Of a stretch of 64,000 bases of DNA, positions 23,009 to 33,634 are shown in pieces. The notes beneath the pieces were generated by a model that worked only from the letters and a program-made list of their open reading frames with translations, did not search any database and was not told the origin of the DNA. Source of the DNA: Pandoraea bronchicola (GTDB lineage Bacteria; Pseudomonadota; Gammaproteobacteria; Burkholderiales; Burkholderiaceae). The position numbers were made by a program, and so were the translations under genes. The first letter of the stretch is position 1. Every line of letters begins with the position of its first letter. The stretch covers positions 62,001-126,000 of the forward strand of contig NZ_CABPST010000008.1 in the NCBI RefSeq assembly GCF_902459805.1, read 5' to 3'.

Positions 23009-23759
23009 GTCTGTACCGTTCGAATGTTAGACGGCTGTCTAATATTTCCCCGCCTATGACGTTTTCTTCGTCATGCGATTGGGTCCCATCCCACCACACC
23101 GCGTCAATGATGCGACTTCACGTAGATCTCGGTCGTCGTCACGCTTTCCTGGCTGCACAGCACCTCAATACGCTCTAGCGGCACGCATGCCATCCATTGA
23201 TGAGTCAGGCCTCGTCGTTTTTCCAGTTTCGGCCGTCGACAGCGAGAGCTTGAAGATGTGCTCCCGTGTTCCGGCCGCAACGCGGCACGACCATGTTTCG
23301 TGCCACCTGGCGCCGTCCGGGGCTAGCCAAAAATCAAGCAGACTGATGAGGAGCGGCAAGCGATCGTCTTTGTCGAAAAAAACATATAGGAATCCTACCT
23401 TTAGGAGAGGCCGACAACGATGGTATTCAACGCACATGTCAGAAATTTAAGAACACCATTTCATGGAAAAACTAAATACGCGAAAAGAAATGCGTGCCAT
23501 CTAGACGCACAGCCGGAAGCGGCGCAAGGGTCAAGGGGCGCGGCGCACTCGAGCGAAATTTATATGCCGGATTTATATCGGTGCTCCGGAATAGACTCCG
23601 GCATTTACGGCGTCCTACCTAAAATCTCTGGACCGAATCGAAAGATCCGAAAGAGGTCGGGGTTGTGAATCGGCGTTGAGTCGATACGCAGATCGGCGCA
23701 TCGCTGAGCAGAGCCCGAGGCCTGTGTCATCTGTCAATTTAAATAAGGAAAAGCATTGA
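23009..23759. other. 750-bp stretch without a recognisable gene, upstream of kdp
   Basis: Less GC-rich than its surroundings. Short open frames on both strands (for example 23165-23437 minus) resemble nothing I know and lack good start signals. An inverted repeat ATGCCGGA (23564) / TCCGGCAT (23597) lies about 155 bp before kdpF and could be regulatory. An AAGGAAAA ribosome site sits at the right end before kdpF. The position after a tRNA gene raises the idea of an old integration scar, but no integrase or repeated tRNA end was seen. Confidence 0.5.
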
Positions 23760-23849
23760 ATGACATTTATCGACCTTCTGTCCAGCGCAGCTTCGATGGC
23801 TCTTTTTGCGTATTTATTCTTCGCTCTGATTAATCCCGAAAGATTTTGA
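23760..23849 (+). CDS. kdpF: KdpF, small subunit of the K+-transporting ATPase
   Basis: A 29-aa single-helix membrane peptide, MTFIDLLSSAA... ending YLFFALINPERF; the pattern of YL..AL.NPE.F at the C terminus is the KdpF signature. AAGGAAAA lies seven bases before the ATG. KdpF stabilises the KdpABC complex in the inner membrane. It is too short for ordinary gene callers. Confidence 0.88.
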   Translation: MTFIDLLSSAASMALFAYLFFALINPERF

Positions 23850-23894
23850 TTGCAAGGCAATCGAAATTCCACAAACCAGCACGGGGTGGCGCCT

Positions 23895-23978
23895 ATGGGT
23901 GACTTGATTTTTGTAATTTTAACGCTCGTCTTCTTCACACTGACGGCCGGCTTTATCGTCGGTTTGGATAGGATTTGA
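23895..23978 (+). CDS. 27-aa hydrophobic microprotein between kdpF and kdpA
   Basis: ATG at 23895 to TGA at 23978 encodes a 27-residue peptide starting [19 protein letters not shown] and ending GLDRI. It is one predicted transmembrane helix with an acidic start and a charged LDR end. It does not fit KdpF, which is encoded separately just upstream. Small ORFs of this appearance, sometimes loosely labelled potassium ABC transporter ATPase, accompany kdp operons in other bacteria; function is unknown. Its stop lies 11 bp before the kdpA ATG, so translation through the operon would include it. Confidence 0.6.
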   Translation: MGDLIFVILTLVFFTLTAGFIVGLDRI

Positions 23979-23989
23979 TAGGTCAAAAC

Positions 23990-25693
23990 ATGTTTGACGA
24001 TATCACTCAATTTGCGATCGTCCTCGCGATCATGGCCGGATTGGTCACGATTCTGGGAAAGTGGATGACGCACATGTTCACTAGCCCGAAACACAATATT
24101 CTGGAACGCGGCACCTACCGGATTCTCGGCGTCGATCCGCAAGAAAAGATGTCGTGGAAGCGGTACGGGATGGTGCTTCTCATCAGCAACGCGGCCATGA
24201 TGCTTCTCGGCTACCTTCTGTTGCGAGTTCAGGATCTGCTGCCGGGAGACCCGCTCGCGCGTGCCGCGCAAACGCCCGATCTGGCGTTCAATACGGCGGC
24301 CTCGTTCATGACGAACACGAACTGGCAGGCGTACTCGGGCGAGTCCAGCCTGTCGAATCTCTCGCAAATGATCGTCGTCACGTTCCTAATGAGCGTGAGC
24401 GCTACGACGGGACTCGCCGCTGCTGCGGGGTTCATTCGCGGTCTCAGCCGAAAGAATGCGGGAGACATCGGTAACTATTGGGTGGACTTTACGCGCTGCC
24501 TGTATCGCCTGCTGATGCCGCTTTGCTTTGCGATGGCACTGGTCTATGTCTGGCAAGGCATGCCGCAAACACTCGGTGCCGACGCCGTAGTCACTACCCT
24601 TGAAGGTGCAAAGCAGCAGATCATTCTTGGGCCGGTGGCATCGTTTGAAACGATCAAGCACATCGGGACCAACGGCGGTGGCTTCTTTGGCATGAACGCG
24701 GCACATCCGTTCGAAAATCCGACACCGCTCACCAATACGCTTCACATCCTGAGCATGCTGCTCATCCCGTCGTCGTTGACGTACGTGTTTGGCTCGATGT
24801 TGTTGCGCCGTCGTCAGGGGTGGGCATTCCTGGGCGCTTTCCTGGTCATGTTCCTCGGATTCCTCGCGCTCGTTTATTCGGCTGAGCGCGGCGGGAATGA
24901 CCTGATGAACCCGATGGGCATCGATCAGCAGCAGGCGCAAACGCAGAGCGGCGGAAATCTGGAGGGCAAGGAGCTGCGCTTCGGCGTTGCGCAAACCAGT
25001 CTGTTCGTGACGACGACGACGGCCGCAACGACGGGATCGGTCGACGCAATGCACTCGTCACTCACGCCCCTGGGCGGCCTCGTTCCGCTTGCCCAGATGA
25101 TGCTCAACAACGTGTTCGGCGGGATCGGGGTCGGCTTCATCAACCTGATTACGTTCGCCATTCTGACCGTGTTCCTGGTGGGCATGATGATCGGGCGAAC
25201 ACCGGAGTTTCTGGGCAAGAAAATCGAAGCACGCGAGATGAAGTACGTGATGCTCGCCATTCTCGCGCATCCGTTCAGCATTCTCGGTTTCACCGCCATC
25301 GCTTGCCTGATGCCCTCGACGATGGGCAGCTTGTCGAACATGGGGCCGCACGGATTCAGCGAAGTGCTGTACGCCTATACCTCCGGAACGGCGAATAACG
25401 GATCCGCATTTGCCGGTCTGAACGCGAACACACCGTTCTTCAACACCACAATCGGTCTGGCCATGCTCATCGGCCGCTACCTCACGATGTTGCCGATGCT
25501 CGCCGTTGCTGGCGTGATGGCGGCAAAGCGTGCGGTTCCCGAAGGCCCGGGCACGCTCTCCACGGCAACGCCGTTGTTTACCGGGTTGCTTGTGTTCGTC
25601 GTCGTCATTGTCGGCGGACTGACTTTCCTGCCAGCGCTGGCGCTGGGGCCGATCGTCGAGCATCTGTCGATGCTCTCGGGCATTACGTTCTGA
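23990..25693 (+). CDS. kdpA: K+-transporting ATPase subunit A
   Basis: 567 aa from ATG 23990, which has an AGG at the right distance; a TTG 15 bases earlier is less likely. Multi-helix membrane protein of the SKT superfamily with pore-loop segments such as [37 protein letters not shown], and the later [14 protein letters not shown]. It forms the K+ selectivity filter and tunnel of the Kdp pump. It is followed by kdpC, not kdpB, unlike the usual order. Confidence 0.96.
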   Translation: MFDDITQFAIVLAIMAGLVTILGKWMTHMFTSPKHNILERGTYRILGVDPQEKMSWKRYGMVLLISNAAMMLLGYLLLRVQDLLPGDPLARAAQTPDLAFNTAASFMTNTNWQAYSGESSLSNLSQMIVVTFLMSVSATTGLAAAAGFIRGLSRKNAGDIGNYWVDFTRCLYRLLMPLCFAMALVYVWQGMPQTLGADAVVTTLEGAKQQIILGPVASFETIKHIGTNGGGFFGMNAAHPFENPTPLTNTLHILSMLLIPSSLTYVFGSMLLRRRQGWAFLGAFLVMFLGFLALVYSAERGGNDLMNPMGIDQQQAQTQSGGNLEGKELRFGVAQTSLFVTTTTAATTGSVDAMHSSLTPLGGLVPLAQMMLNNVFGGIGVGFINLITFAILTVFLVGMMIGRTPEFLGKKIEAREMKYVMLAILAHPFSILGFTAIACLMPSTMGSLSNMGPHGFSEVLYAYTSGTANNGSAFAGLNANTPFFNTTIGLAMLIGRYLTMLPMLAVAGVMAAKRAVPEGPGTLSTATPLFTGLLVFVVVIVGGLTFLPALALGPIVEHLSMLSGITF

Positions 25694-25704
25694 GGACTGC
25701 CATC

Positions 25705-26379
25705 ATGAAACATTCAGTCAATGGTCTGGAGACGGTGGCCGTTTCCCCGTTCAAAGGGATCGCCCGGCCGGTGCTGATTTCGTCGGTGCTGTTCATGCTT
25801 GTGACGGGGGTGATTTATCCGCTCGCCACGACGGGGGCGGCAAACGCGCTGTTCCCGGCGCAGGCGCGGGGCAGCCTGATCGAGGCCGGCGGACATGTCG
25901 TCGGTTCGCGCATGATCGGGCAGTACTTTACCCAGCCGCAGTATTTCCACGGCCGCCCGAGTGTGACCTCGGAGCCGGATCCGCTCGATCCGTCGAAGTC
26001 GGTCGATCGTCCGTATAACGCGGCAATGAGCGGTGCCAGCAACCAGGGCGTCGCCAGCAAAAAACTGCTCGACGCCGTGGCGCAACGCGCCAGGGAATAC
26101 CGCCAGGAGAATGGCCTCGGGGCAGACGCCAAAGTTCCGGTCGATGCCGTCACGGCGTCGGCATCCGGACTCGACCCGCATATCTCTGTCGAAAACGCCC
26201 GGATTCAGGCTGCCCGCGTGGCCCATGCACGGGGGCTGACACTGCAAAGTGTGCTCTCGAGCGTTGAGCGCCATACGGCAGGGCGTCAACTCGGTGTGTT
26301 CGGCGAGCCGCGCGTCAATGTTCTCGAACTCAATCTTGCGTTAGACGCGGCCGCCAAGCGCCAGTCTTCCGCGCAATAA
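25705..26379 (+). CDS. kdpC: K+-transporting ATPase subunit C
   Basis: 224 aa with one N-terminal transmembrane segment (residues ~20-45) and a periplasmic domain. Conserved KdpC stretches are [29 protein letters not shown] and the C-terminal [15 protein letters not shown]. KdpC stabilises the pump and may assist nucleotide binding. GAGGA precedes the start. It lies between kdpA and kdpB, an inversion of the common A-B-C order. Confidence 0.96.
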   Translation: MKHSVNGLETVAVSPFKGIARPVLISSVLFMLVTGVIYPLATTGAANALFPAQARGSLIEAGGHVVGSRMIGQYFTQPQYFHGRPSVTSEPDPLDPSKSVDRPYNAAMSGASNQGVASKKLLDAVAQRAREYRQENGLGADAKVPVDAVTASASGLDPHISVENARIQAARVAHARGLTLQSVLSSVERHTAGRQLGVFGEPRVNVLELNLALDAAAKRQSSAQ

Positions 26380-26393
26380 GAACGGGTGTAGTT

Positions 26394-28475
26394 ATGTCGC
26401 ATGCAAAAGTGGGTGTTTCTGACGAGACGACGTTGGGGCGCAACCCCAAGGACGTTCCGTGGAGCTGGGTCGCAGCAGAGGCGTTTCGCAAGCTCTCTCC
26501 GAAAGTCCAGATGAAGAATCCGGTGATGTTCGTCGTATATCTCGGCAGCATCCTGGCAACGCTGCTCGGCGCTCAGGCGCTGATCGAGCGCACAGGCGAG
26601 TCGGCGAGCTTCATTTTTACCGTGGCCGCCTGGCTCTGGTTCACGGTTCTCTTCGCGAACGCCGCAGAGGCGCTGGCCGAGGGGCGGGGCAAGGCGCACG
26701 CGATTGCGCTGCGGGCGACGCGCCGAACGGTCATTGCGCGAGCGCTGAAGACGCCGAGCCTCGATAGCGAAAGCTGGCCGGTGCCCAGCGACGAGCTGCC
26801 CGTGGGCGCTTACGTGTTGGTCAATGCCGGTGACATCATCCCTGCCGATGGCGAGGTGGTGAGCGGCGCGGCCTCGGTCGACGAGTCTGCGATCACGGGC
26901 GAATCCGCGCCGGTCATTCGTGAGTCCGGCGGGGACTTCTGTTCGGTGACCGGCGGCACGCGGGTGCTTTCCGACTGGATCATCGTGCGCGTCACGTCCA
27001 AACCCGGCGAGGCGTTTCTGGATCGCATGATCGCCATGGTCGAAGGCGCGAAGCGGGGAAAAACGCCCAACGAGGTAGCGCTGACGATTCTGCTGGTCGC
27101 ATTGAGCCTGATCTTCCTGCTCGTGTGCGTGACGCTGCTTCCCTTCTCGAGCTTTAGCGTGCTGGTGAACGGCGCGGGGCGCAGCGTCAGTATTACGGTA
27201 CTGATTGCGCTGCTCGTTTGCCTGATTCCGACCACTATCGGCGCGTTGCTCTCGGCAGTCGGCATCGCCGGGATGAGCCGCATGATGAGCGCCAACGTGC
27301 TGGCGACTTCCGGCCGCGCCATCGAAGCCGCAGGCGACGTCGACGTGTTGCTGCTGGACAAGACGGGGACGATTACCCTGGGCAATCGTGAGGCAACGAA
27401 ATTTCATCCGGCGCCGGCGGTTGACGAGAAGACGCTGGCCGAGGCCACGCAACTGGCATCGCTCTCGGACGAAACCCCGGAAGGCCGCTCGATCGTGGTT
27501 CTCGCCAAGCATGCGTTTGGCATTCGCGGCAGAGAAGTCCTGGACGCAGTGCCCATCGCCTTTAGCGCACGCACACGGATGAGCGGCATCGACGTCGGTG
27601 GACGCCAGATCCGCAAGGGCGCCGCGTCTGCGATTCGATCGCACGTCGAGCAACTGGGCGGTGTGTTCCCGGCGGCGGTGAATGTCATTGTCGATGAGAT
27701 TTCGCGGCGCGGCAGCACCCCGCTCGTGGTGGCCGACGGGACAAAGGTGCTTGGCGTTGTGGAGCTCAAGGACATCATCAAGGGCGGCATCAAGGAGCGT
27801 TTTGCCGAACTGCGCGGTATGGGCATCAAGACGGTGATGATCACCGGCGATAACAAGCTCACCGCAGCGACGATTGCCGCTGAGGCTGGCGTCGACGATT
27901 ACCTCGCGGAAGCCACGCCCGAAGACAAGTTGCAGTTGATCCGCGACTATCAGGCCGAGGGCCGGCTGGTGGCGATGACGGGGGACGGGACCAACGATGC
28001 GCCGGCGCTGGCGCAGGCCGATGTGGCCGTGGCCATGAATAGCGGTACCCAGGCGGCCAAAGAGGCCGGTAACATGGTCGACCTCGACAGCAATCCCACT
28101 AAACTGCTGCGCGTGGTCGAGGTGGGCAAGCAAATGATCATGACGCGCGGGGCGTTGACGACATTCAGCGTCGCCAACGATCTGGCAAAGTACTTTGCGA
28201 TCATTCCGGCGGCGTTTGTGGCAACTTATCCGGCACTCGCGGCGCTCAATATCATGGGGCTGCACAGCCCGAGTTCCGCGATTCTCTCCGCCGTGATATT
28301 CAACGCGCTGATCATCGTTGCCCTGATCCCGCTGGCATTACGCGGCGTGAAGTATCGTGCCGAACCGGCCGACAAGCTTCTCAAGCGGAATCTGTGGATC
28401 TACGGGTTGGGCGGCATTGTCACGCCATTTATCGGCATCAAGATGATCGACCTCGCGTTGACACCGTTCTTTTGA
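26394..28475 (+). CDS. kdpB: K+-transporting P-type ATPase subunit B
   Basis: 693 aa. The phosphorylated aspartate is D322 in [14 protein letters not shown]. The actuator TGES motif is ITGESAPVI, and the hinge motif is [24 protein letters not shown]. About seven transmembrane helices, including the [15 protein letters not shown] helix that holds the proline-containing ion site. It drives high-affinity K+ uptake with ATP. It is the last pump gene, 15 bp after kdpC and 41 bp before kdpD. Confidence 0.97.
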   Translation: MSHAKVGVSDETTLGRNPKDVPWSWVAAEAFRKLSPKVQMKNPVMFVVYLGSILATLLGAQALIERTGESASFIFTVAAWLWFTVLFANAAEALAEGRGKAHAIALRATRRTVIARALKTPSLDSESWPVPSDELPVGAYVLVNAGDIIPADGEVVSGAASVDESAITGESAPVIRESGGDFCSVTGGTRVLSDWIIVRVTSKPGEAFLDRMIAMVEGAKRGKTPNEVALTILLVALSLIFLLVCVTLLPFSSFSVLVNGAGRSVSITVLIALLVCLIPTTIGALLSAVGIAGMSRMMSANVLATSGRAIEAAGDVDVLLLDKTGTITLGNREATKFHPAPAVDEKTLAEATQLASLSDETPEGRSIVVLAKHAFGIRGREVLDAVPIAFSARTRMSGIDVGGRQIRKGAASAIRSHVEQLGGVFPAAVNVIVDEISRRGSTPLVVADGTKVLGVVELKDIIKGGIKERFAELRGMGIKTVMITGDNKLTAATIAAEAGVDDYLAEATPEDKLQLIRDYQAEGRLVAMTGDGTNDAPALAQADVAVAMNSGTQAAKEAGNMVDLDSNPTKLLRVVEVGKQMIMTRGALTTFSVANDLAKYFAIIPAAFVATYPALAALNIMGLHSPSSAILSAVIFNALIIVALIPLALRGVKYRAEPADKLLKRNLWIYGLGGIVTPFIGIKMIDLALTPFF

Positions 28476-28516
28476 TTTTTTAGGCAGTCGATTGCCGATT
28501 TTTTCAACGTTGACTT

Positions 28517-31180
28517 ATGGCAGATGAGCGCCTGGATCCCGACGAGCTTCTGAGCATTGTGGGAGACGATCCGCACAGACCCGCTCGCGGCCAGCTGAAG
28601 ATATTCTTCGGCGCCTGTGCGGGCGTCGGCAAGACTTACGCGATGCTTCAGGCTGCGCACCAGATGCAGCGCAGTGGCGTGGCCGTCGGGATCGGGGTGG
28701 TCGAGACACACGGACGCAACGAGACCGAGGCGCTCACCCACGGCCTCACCGTTTTGCCGCGCAGATGCCAGACCGTCAATGGACGTCTGGCGACCGAGTT
28801 CGATCTGGATGCCGCGCTGGCATCCGAATTGCAATTGGTGATTGTCGACGAGCTTGCGCATTCGAACCTCTCGGGCAGCCGCCACGCGAAACGGTGGCAG
28901 GATATCGAGGAATTGCTGGACGCCGGCATCGACGTGTACACCGCGTTGAACGTCCAGCATCTCGAGAGCCTGAACGATATCGTCAGTGGGATTGTCGGGG
29001 TTCGCGTGCGCGAAACCGTCCCGGACCGCGTCTTCGATCTGGCGGCCGAGGTCATTCTGGTCGATTTGCCCACCGACGACCTGTTGTCGAGGTTGAGTGC
29101 CGGAAAGGTCTACCTTCCCCCTTCGGCTGCGCAGGCGAAAGAGAACTTCTTCCGGCGGGGAAACCTGATTGCGCTGCGCGAGCTGGCACTGCGCCGGGTC
29201 GCCGACCGGGTCAATGCGGACGTCAGGTCGTACCGGATATCGAATGCGATTCGCAAGGTCTGGCGCACGCGAGAGATGCTGATGGTATGCGTGGGCGCAG
29301 ATGCCTCGCATGACGCGCTGATTCGCGAGGGTGCCAGACTGGCGAAACACATGCAGACCCCATGGATCGTTCTGCATGTCGACCTGCCGCGCGAGAGCAA
29401 CGACGCGAAAGCACAGGGTGTGCTGCTGCATCTGGCCGATTGCGCCAAGCGCCTGGGCGGGGAGTTCTGCAGCATTCCTGCTCAGGATACGGTGCAGGCC
29501 ATTCTGAACTATTCGAAGCGGCGCAACGTTACCAAACTGATCTTGGGAAACCGGGTCTCGCGCGCCCGGTTTCTTTTCAAGCCACGTTTGACGGAGCGTG
29601 TCGCGCGGTCGAATCCCGAGATCGACCTGCTGCTGATCAACGTTGCCGATGACCCGACGCAGCGAGCGCGCCTGACGTTAGGCGGACATGCCAATCTCGC
29701 GACGTCGGTCGGTATCGCGACGGGCGTTTGTGTCATCACGACGTTGATCGCGAGCGGGCTGCTTCGCGTGTTCGATCTGTCGAATGTCGTGATGCTGTTC
29801 CTGATCGCCGTTGTTCTCGTCGCGCTGCGGCTGGGGCGGATTGCCGGGGTGTGGGCATCGGTCGTGGCAGTCGCCTCATTCGATTATTTCTTTGTCGAGC
29901 CGACGTTTTCCTTCGCAGTGACCGACACGCAGTATCTGTTCTCGTTCGGCTTGATGCTGGCCGTGGCGCTGATTGTCGGGCAACTGACTGCCAAGTTGCG
30001 CGCGGAGGCGCGCATCGCTCGGGACGGCGAGCGCAATGCGTCCGCGCTGGTGCGTGTGACTCGGGATCTCGCGGGGGCGATCGCACTGGAGCAGATTGTC
30101 GAGGTGTGCCGGGAGACCATCCAGCCGCTCTTCGAGACGGAAGTTGCGCTGATCGTCCCGGACGCCGGGGGGCATCTGGTGGCCACGTGCGAGGCGCCGT
30201 TCGTGGATCTTTCGGTAGCGCAGTGGTCCTTCGACCATGACGAAGAGTCGGGGCATGGAACGCAGACGTTGAATGCGGCATCGGCGCTGTACTTGCCGTT
30301 GAAGGGGCCAATGGCCCCGCGGGGTGTGCTCGCGGTGCTTCCCAATGTCGGCACGGTAGCGAGCGCGGCCAATAGCCGGCGGCTGCTCGGTGCCTGTTGT
30401 GCGGCGATTGGGCAAGCACTGGAACGGATTCACTTCGTTGAGGTGGCTCAGGACACAATCGTCCGGATCGAGGGAGAGAAAATGCGCAATACGCTGCTGT
30501 CTGCGGTTTCGCACGATCTGAAGACACCGCTTACCGCCATTCGCGGGCTGGCGGAAACGCTCGAGCATCCTGAGGGCATGGCCGAGTCGGATCGCATCGA
30601 TCTGGCGAGGTCAATTCGTGTCGAGTCGGACGAGCTTCGCAGATTGGTTGCGAACCTGCTCGATCTGGCCCGCATGCAGAGCGAGGGCGTCAACCTCCAG
30701 AAGGACTGGCATCCACTGAGTGAGATTCTCGGTAGCGCACTTGCTCGCTCGGCAGGGGGGCTGCGGCCCAGAACCGTGGAGATGGACCTGTTGTCGGAGG
30801 TCTTGCTCGTTCACGTCGATGCGCTGCTTATGGAGCGCGTCATCATCAACATTTTCGATAACGCGGCAAAATACACGCCGCCCGGCACCCGGATGGCGGT
30901 GCGCGCCCGTCTGTCCGGGGAGTCGATACATATTGCCATCGAAGACGACGGACCGGGCTTGCCGCCGGGAGACCCCGAGCGGCTATTTGAATCCTTCGCA
31001 CGAGGCAAGGAAGAATCGTCGATTGCTGGCGTGGGACTGGGGTTGGCGTTGTGCCGCAGAATTGTCTGCGCACACGGCGGAACCATCTCGGCGCGCTCAC
31101 GCCTGCCTTGTGGGTCGACTTTCGAGATCGTGCTCCCTTATCACGTCCCACCCTGCACCGATTGCGAGACTGTCGAATGA
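28517..31180 (+). CDS. kdpD: Sensor histidine kinase KdpD
   Basis: 887 aa. The N-terminal KdpD domain has Walker A FFGACAGVGKTYAML near residue 35 and VIVDELAHSN. A universal-stress-like domain follows, then four transmembrane helices (roughly residues 395-500), a GAF-like region, and the kinase core with the phospho-histidine H666 in AVSHDLKTPLTAI, N box IFDNAAKYTPPG and G boxes EDDGPGL and GVGLGLALC. It senses low K+ or turgor and phosphorylates KdpE. Its stop overlaps the kdpE start (ATGA). Confidence 0.96.
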   Translation: MADERLDPDELLSIVGDDPHRPARGQLKIFFGACAGVGKTYAMLQAAHQMQRSGVAVGIGVVETHGRNETEALTHGLTVLPRRCQTVNGRLATEFDLDAALASELQLVIVDELAHSNLSGSRHAKRWQDIEELLDAGIDVYTALNVQHLESLNDIVSGIVGVRVRETVPDRVFDLAAEVILVDLPTDDLLSRLSAGKVYLPPSAAQAKENFFRRGNLIALRELALRRVADRVNADVRSYRISNAIRKVWRTREMLMVCVGADASHDALIREGARLAKHMQTPWIVLHVDLPRESNDAKAQGVLLHLADCAKRLGGEFCSIPAQDTVQAILNYSKRRNVTKLILGNRVSRARFLFKPRLTERVARSNPEIDLLLINVADDPTQRARLTLGGHANLATSVGIATGVCVITTLIASGLLRVFDLSNVVMLFLIAVVLVALRLGRIAGVWASVVAVASFDYFFVEPTFSFAVTDTQYLFSFGLMLAVALIVGQLTAKLRAEARIARDGERNASALVRVTRDLAGAIALEQIVEVCRETIQPLFETEVALIVPDAGGHLVATCEAPFVDLSVAQWSFDHDEESGHGTQTLNAASALYLPLKGPMAPRGVLAVLPNVGTVASAANSRRLLGACCAAIGQALERIHFVEVAQDTIVRIEGEKMRNTLLSAVSHDLKTPLTAIRGLAETLEHPEGMAESDRIDLARSIRVESDELRRLVANLLDLARMQSEGVNLQKDWHPLSEILGSALARSAGGLRPRTVEMDLLSEVLLVHVDALLMERVIINIFDNAAKYTPPGTRMAVRARLSGESIHIAIEDDGPGLPPGDPERLFESFARGKEESSIAGVGLGLALCRRIVCAHGGTISARSRLPCGSTFEIVLPYHVPPCTDCETVE

Positions 31181-31929
31181 TGCGTTGGAAAATACTTATC
31201 GTCGAAGACGAAGCCAATATTCGCCGATTCGTGCGTATCGCGCTGGAGCGGGAGGGGATGGCGGTCTTCGAGGCCTCGAGCGTTAAAGAAGCGCGTCAGG
31301 ACGCGGCGACGCGACGTCCGGATCTGATCATCGTCGACCTGGGGCTTCCCGACGGCGACGGCAAGGAACTGGTCAGAGAATTGCGGGGATGGATCTCGTC
31401 GCCGATTCTGGTGTTATCGGCACGCGAGCGGGAGGATGAGAAGGTCAAGTCGCTCGATGCCGGGGCAGACGACTATCTGGTCAAGCCATTTGGCGTGCCT
31501 GAGCTTGTGGCGCGAATTCGCGCGTTGTTGCGCAGGACGCAGAACATTACCGGCGCGGAAGTCGCGTCCCGCCATGTGAGGTTCGGCGATGTCTGCGTAG
31601 ATCTGGCAACGCATGAAGTGACGCGTGGCGGCCAGATCGTCCATCTGACGCCGATCCAGTACCGGTTACTCGCCACGTTGATTCGCGGCCATGGACGGGT
31701 CATCACTTACAAGCAACTGCTGCACGAGATATGGGGCGCCGCGTATGAAGATCGCGCACACTATCCGCGCGTTTATATGATGCAGTTAAGGCAAAAACTC
31801 GAGGAGGACTTCTCTCAGCCGAAGTATCTGAAAACGGAGCTACAGGTCGGATACCGGCTCACCGGATTGACCATCTTGCGTGCTGATAGCGTTGGCGGCG
31901 ATGTCGTCGGTGACGCGACATCTCAATAG
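31177..31929 (+). CDS. kdpE: Response regulator KdpE, OmpR family
   Basis: 250 aa. ATG at 31177 overlaps the kdpD stop as ATGATG; the second ATG (31180) is equally possible. Receiver domain with acidic VEDE, phospho-aspartate in LIIVDLGLPDGDG and lysine in DDYLVKPFG; C-terminal winged helix ending VYMMQLRQKLEEDF and GYRLTG. It activates kdp transcription when phosphorylated. Family members are slightly shorter, about 230 aa; the extra residues are C-terminal. Confidence 0.95.
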   Translation: MMRWKILIVEDEANIRRFVRIALEREGMAVFEASSVKEARQDAATRRPDLIIVDLGLPDGDGKELVRELRGWISSPILVLSAREREDEKVKSLDAGADDYLVKPFGVPELVARIRALLRRTQNITGAEVASRHVRFGDVCVDLATHEVTRGGQIVHLTPIQYRLLATLIRGHGRVITYKQLLHEIWGAAYEDRAHYPRVYMMQLRQKLEEDFSQPKYLKTELQVGYRLTGLTILRADSVGGDVVGDATSQ

Positions 31930-31949
31930 TGGCCGGTGCACAGGCCACT
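31928..31949 (+). terminator. Hairpin after kdpE
   Basis: AGTGGCC (31928-31934) pairs with GGCCACT (31943-31949) around an 8-nt loop, overlapping the kdpE stop. The following TCAAAATT is not a proper U tract, so termination may be weak. Confidence 0.35.
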
Positions 31950-32033
31950 TCAAAATTGAATTCGGAATTTATGTGGCGGGTCATCGTATAAACACGGAAT
32001 GGATGCGTCCAGGCATATCGTGTTGTCGGCACT

Positions 32034-33287
32034 ATGGCTGACAAATGGAACGCATCAATGACGCAATATTCGAACGATTCAAAAGCACGTAAAGAAGCGG
32101 CGCTGCCTGCTCAATCGAAGAAAATTCCGCAGGTATTGGCAGGCTGTGCAGCGCTGCTGGCCGCTGGCGCGGTGTGGGGCGAAGCGCTACCTGCACCGGC
32201 ATTCTCCGGGGTCCTCCGGCCGATCGAGGATCCGATCTCGGTCGACGCCGGGCCGTTGGGTTCGGTGTACATATCGGGGCAGGTCTCTGCGTTGGGGATT
32301 TTTCAGAACAACACGGTGAACGCACCGGGCACCGGTAATCGCTCGTCCAGGTTCGACATCGGCAATGCCCAACTGGAAGTGCAAACGACGGAAGGCCCTC
32401 TCCAGTTCTATCTTCAGGCCGGCACCTACGCGTTGCCTTCGCTCGGGAACCCGTACGTCCAGTCGAGCAAAGCCGTCGACCAACTCTACGGGCCTCTGCC
32501 CGTGGCCTATGCGAAGGTGGTCGTCAGTCCCGAATTGAATGTCATGGTGGGCGCGCTTCCCACGCTGATCGGCGCGGAGTCGACCTTTACGTTTCAGAAT
32601 GTGAACATTCAAAGAGGCTTGCTCTGGAACCAGGAGCCGGCTATCAGCCGCGGCGTTCAGGTGAGCTATGCGAGCGGGCCGGTTAGCGCGTCGCTGTCAT
32701 TGAACGACGGCTATTATTCGAACAAGTACAACTGGGTCTCGGGGAGTCTTTCCTACGCGATCGATACGTCAAACTCGGTGTCATTTGTTGGCGGCGGGAG
32801 CTTTTCGCGCAATGCCGAGTCGTCGAGTGTCACGCCGCTGGCGCAAAACAATGGCTATATCGTCAACCTGATTTATACGCACAGTGCAGGGGCACTCTCG
32901 CTCACCCCCTATTTCCAATACAGTCGCGTGGGCAGCCACCCGGCAATCGGGCTCGATCGCAGCGCGGAGACGTTTGGCGGCGCACTGCTCGTCAAATACG
33001 ACTTCTCCAGCGAGTGGTCGCTCGGCGCGAGAGCGGAGTACATCAAGGCACGGGGTAAGGGGTGTGACGAAGACACGCTCTGCACACCGACCAATCTCCT
33101 GTATGGGGCTAACAGCGGAGCGTGGTCGCTAACGCTGACGCCCACATTCCAGACGAAGCGATTCTTTGCGCGTGGCGAGTTGGCCTATGTTCGCATTCAG
33201 AAGCCCGGTGTCGACGCGGCGTTCGGCGGGGACGGGACAAGACGAGGCCAGGTGCGAGCCCTCGCCGAAGTCGGATTGCGATTTTAA
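32034..33287 (+). CDS. Outer-membrane beta-barrel protein (BBP2/OmpL-like)
   Basis: 417 aa from the first ATG; a start at MTQYSND, eight codons on, is also possible. A basic N-terminal region leads into a signal peptide (VLAGCAALLAAGAVWGEALPA). The mature part consists of alternating amphipathic strands such as GPLGSVYISGQVSALGIF and LQFYLQAGTYALPS, ending with the aromatic terminal ALAEVGLRF expected for BAM insertion. It resembles putative beta-barrel porin-2 proteins. It sits 105 bp after kdpE on the same strand with only a weak hairpin between, so it may be co-induced with the K+ system. Transport substrate unknown. Confidence 0.8.
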   Translation: MADKWNASMTQYSNDSKARKEAALPAQSKKIPQVLAGCAALLAAGAVWGEALPAPAFSGVLRPIEDPISVDAGPLGSVYISGQVSALGIFQNNTVNAPGTGNRSSRFDIGNAQLEVQTTEGPLQFYLQAGTYALPSLGNPYVQSSKAVDQLYGPLPVAYAKVVVSPELNVMVGALPTLIGAESTFTFQNVNIQRGLLWNQEPAISRGVQVSYASGPVSASLSLNDGYYSNKYNWVSGSLSYAIDTSNSVSFVGGGSFSRNAESSSVTPLAQNNGYIVNLIYTHSAGALSLTPYFQYSRVGSHPAIGLDRSAETFGGALLVKYDFSSEWSLGARAEYIKARGKGCDEDTLCTPTNLLYGANSGAWSLTLTPTFQTKRFFARGELAYVRIQKPGVDAAFGGDGTRRGQVRALAEVGLRF

Positions 33288-33634
33288 CCGGGTGGCGTAC
33301 CGCCACGATCAGATGGCCATTTTGCAGGGGGAGGTCTGAGAATTGCCGACGTCGGGACGAACCTCGAGGGGTTATCCGACGTTGGCAGTGCGGGGAAGTG
33401 GTGGGCAAGGCATTGAGCGGCGTCGCAGTTCGGAGCACCGGTGAGCCGCGCTAAAAGGGGGCGGGCGGCATTAGCGGCTTTGACTGCGAATTGTGACAGG
33501 CACAGGTCGCGGGTTTGAACCCATTTCCGCAACTCTATTGCCATCATTGATATTCATTCAATAGCGACGCCAATTCTCACAATCGGGTGCCGTGCGACAG
33601 AATAAGGGCAAGATTTTCCCGCATAGGCCGAATC
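33288..33634. other. Intergenic stretch before the chimeric remnant
   Basis: No convincing gene. It contains a short hairpin-capable segment CGGGTTTGAACCC near 33510 that looks like a tRNA T arm but lacks the rest of a tRNA. Confidence 0.4.

Noticed and set aside
26286-28265. 659-codon open frame antisense to kdpB
   Set aside because: High-GC codon bias leaves long antisense frames open; the translation is arginine/histidine-rich without any domain, while the sense strand is an intact kdpB.
33500-33532. tRNA-like T arm (CGGGTTTGAACCC)
   Set aside because: No anticodon arm, D arm or matching acceptor strands upstream; the T-loop lacks the usual TTC.
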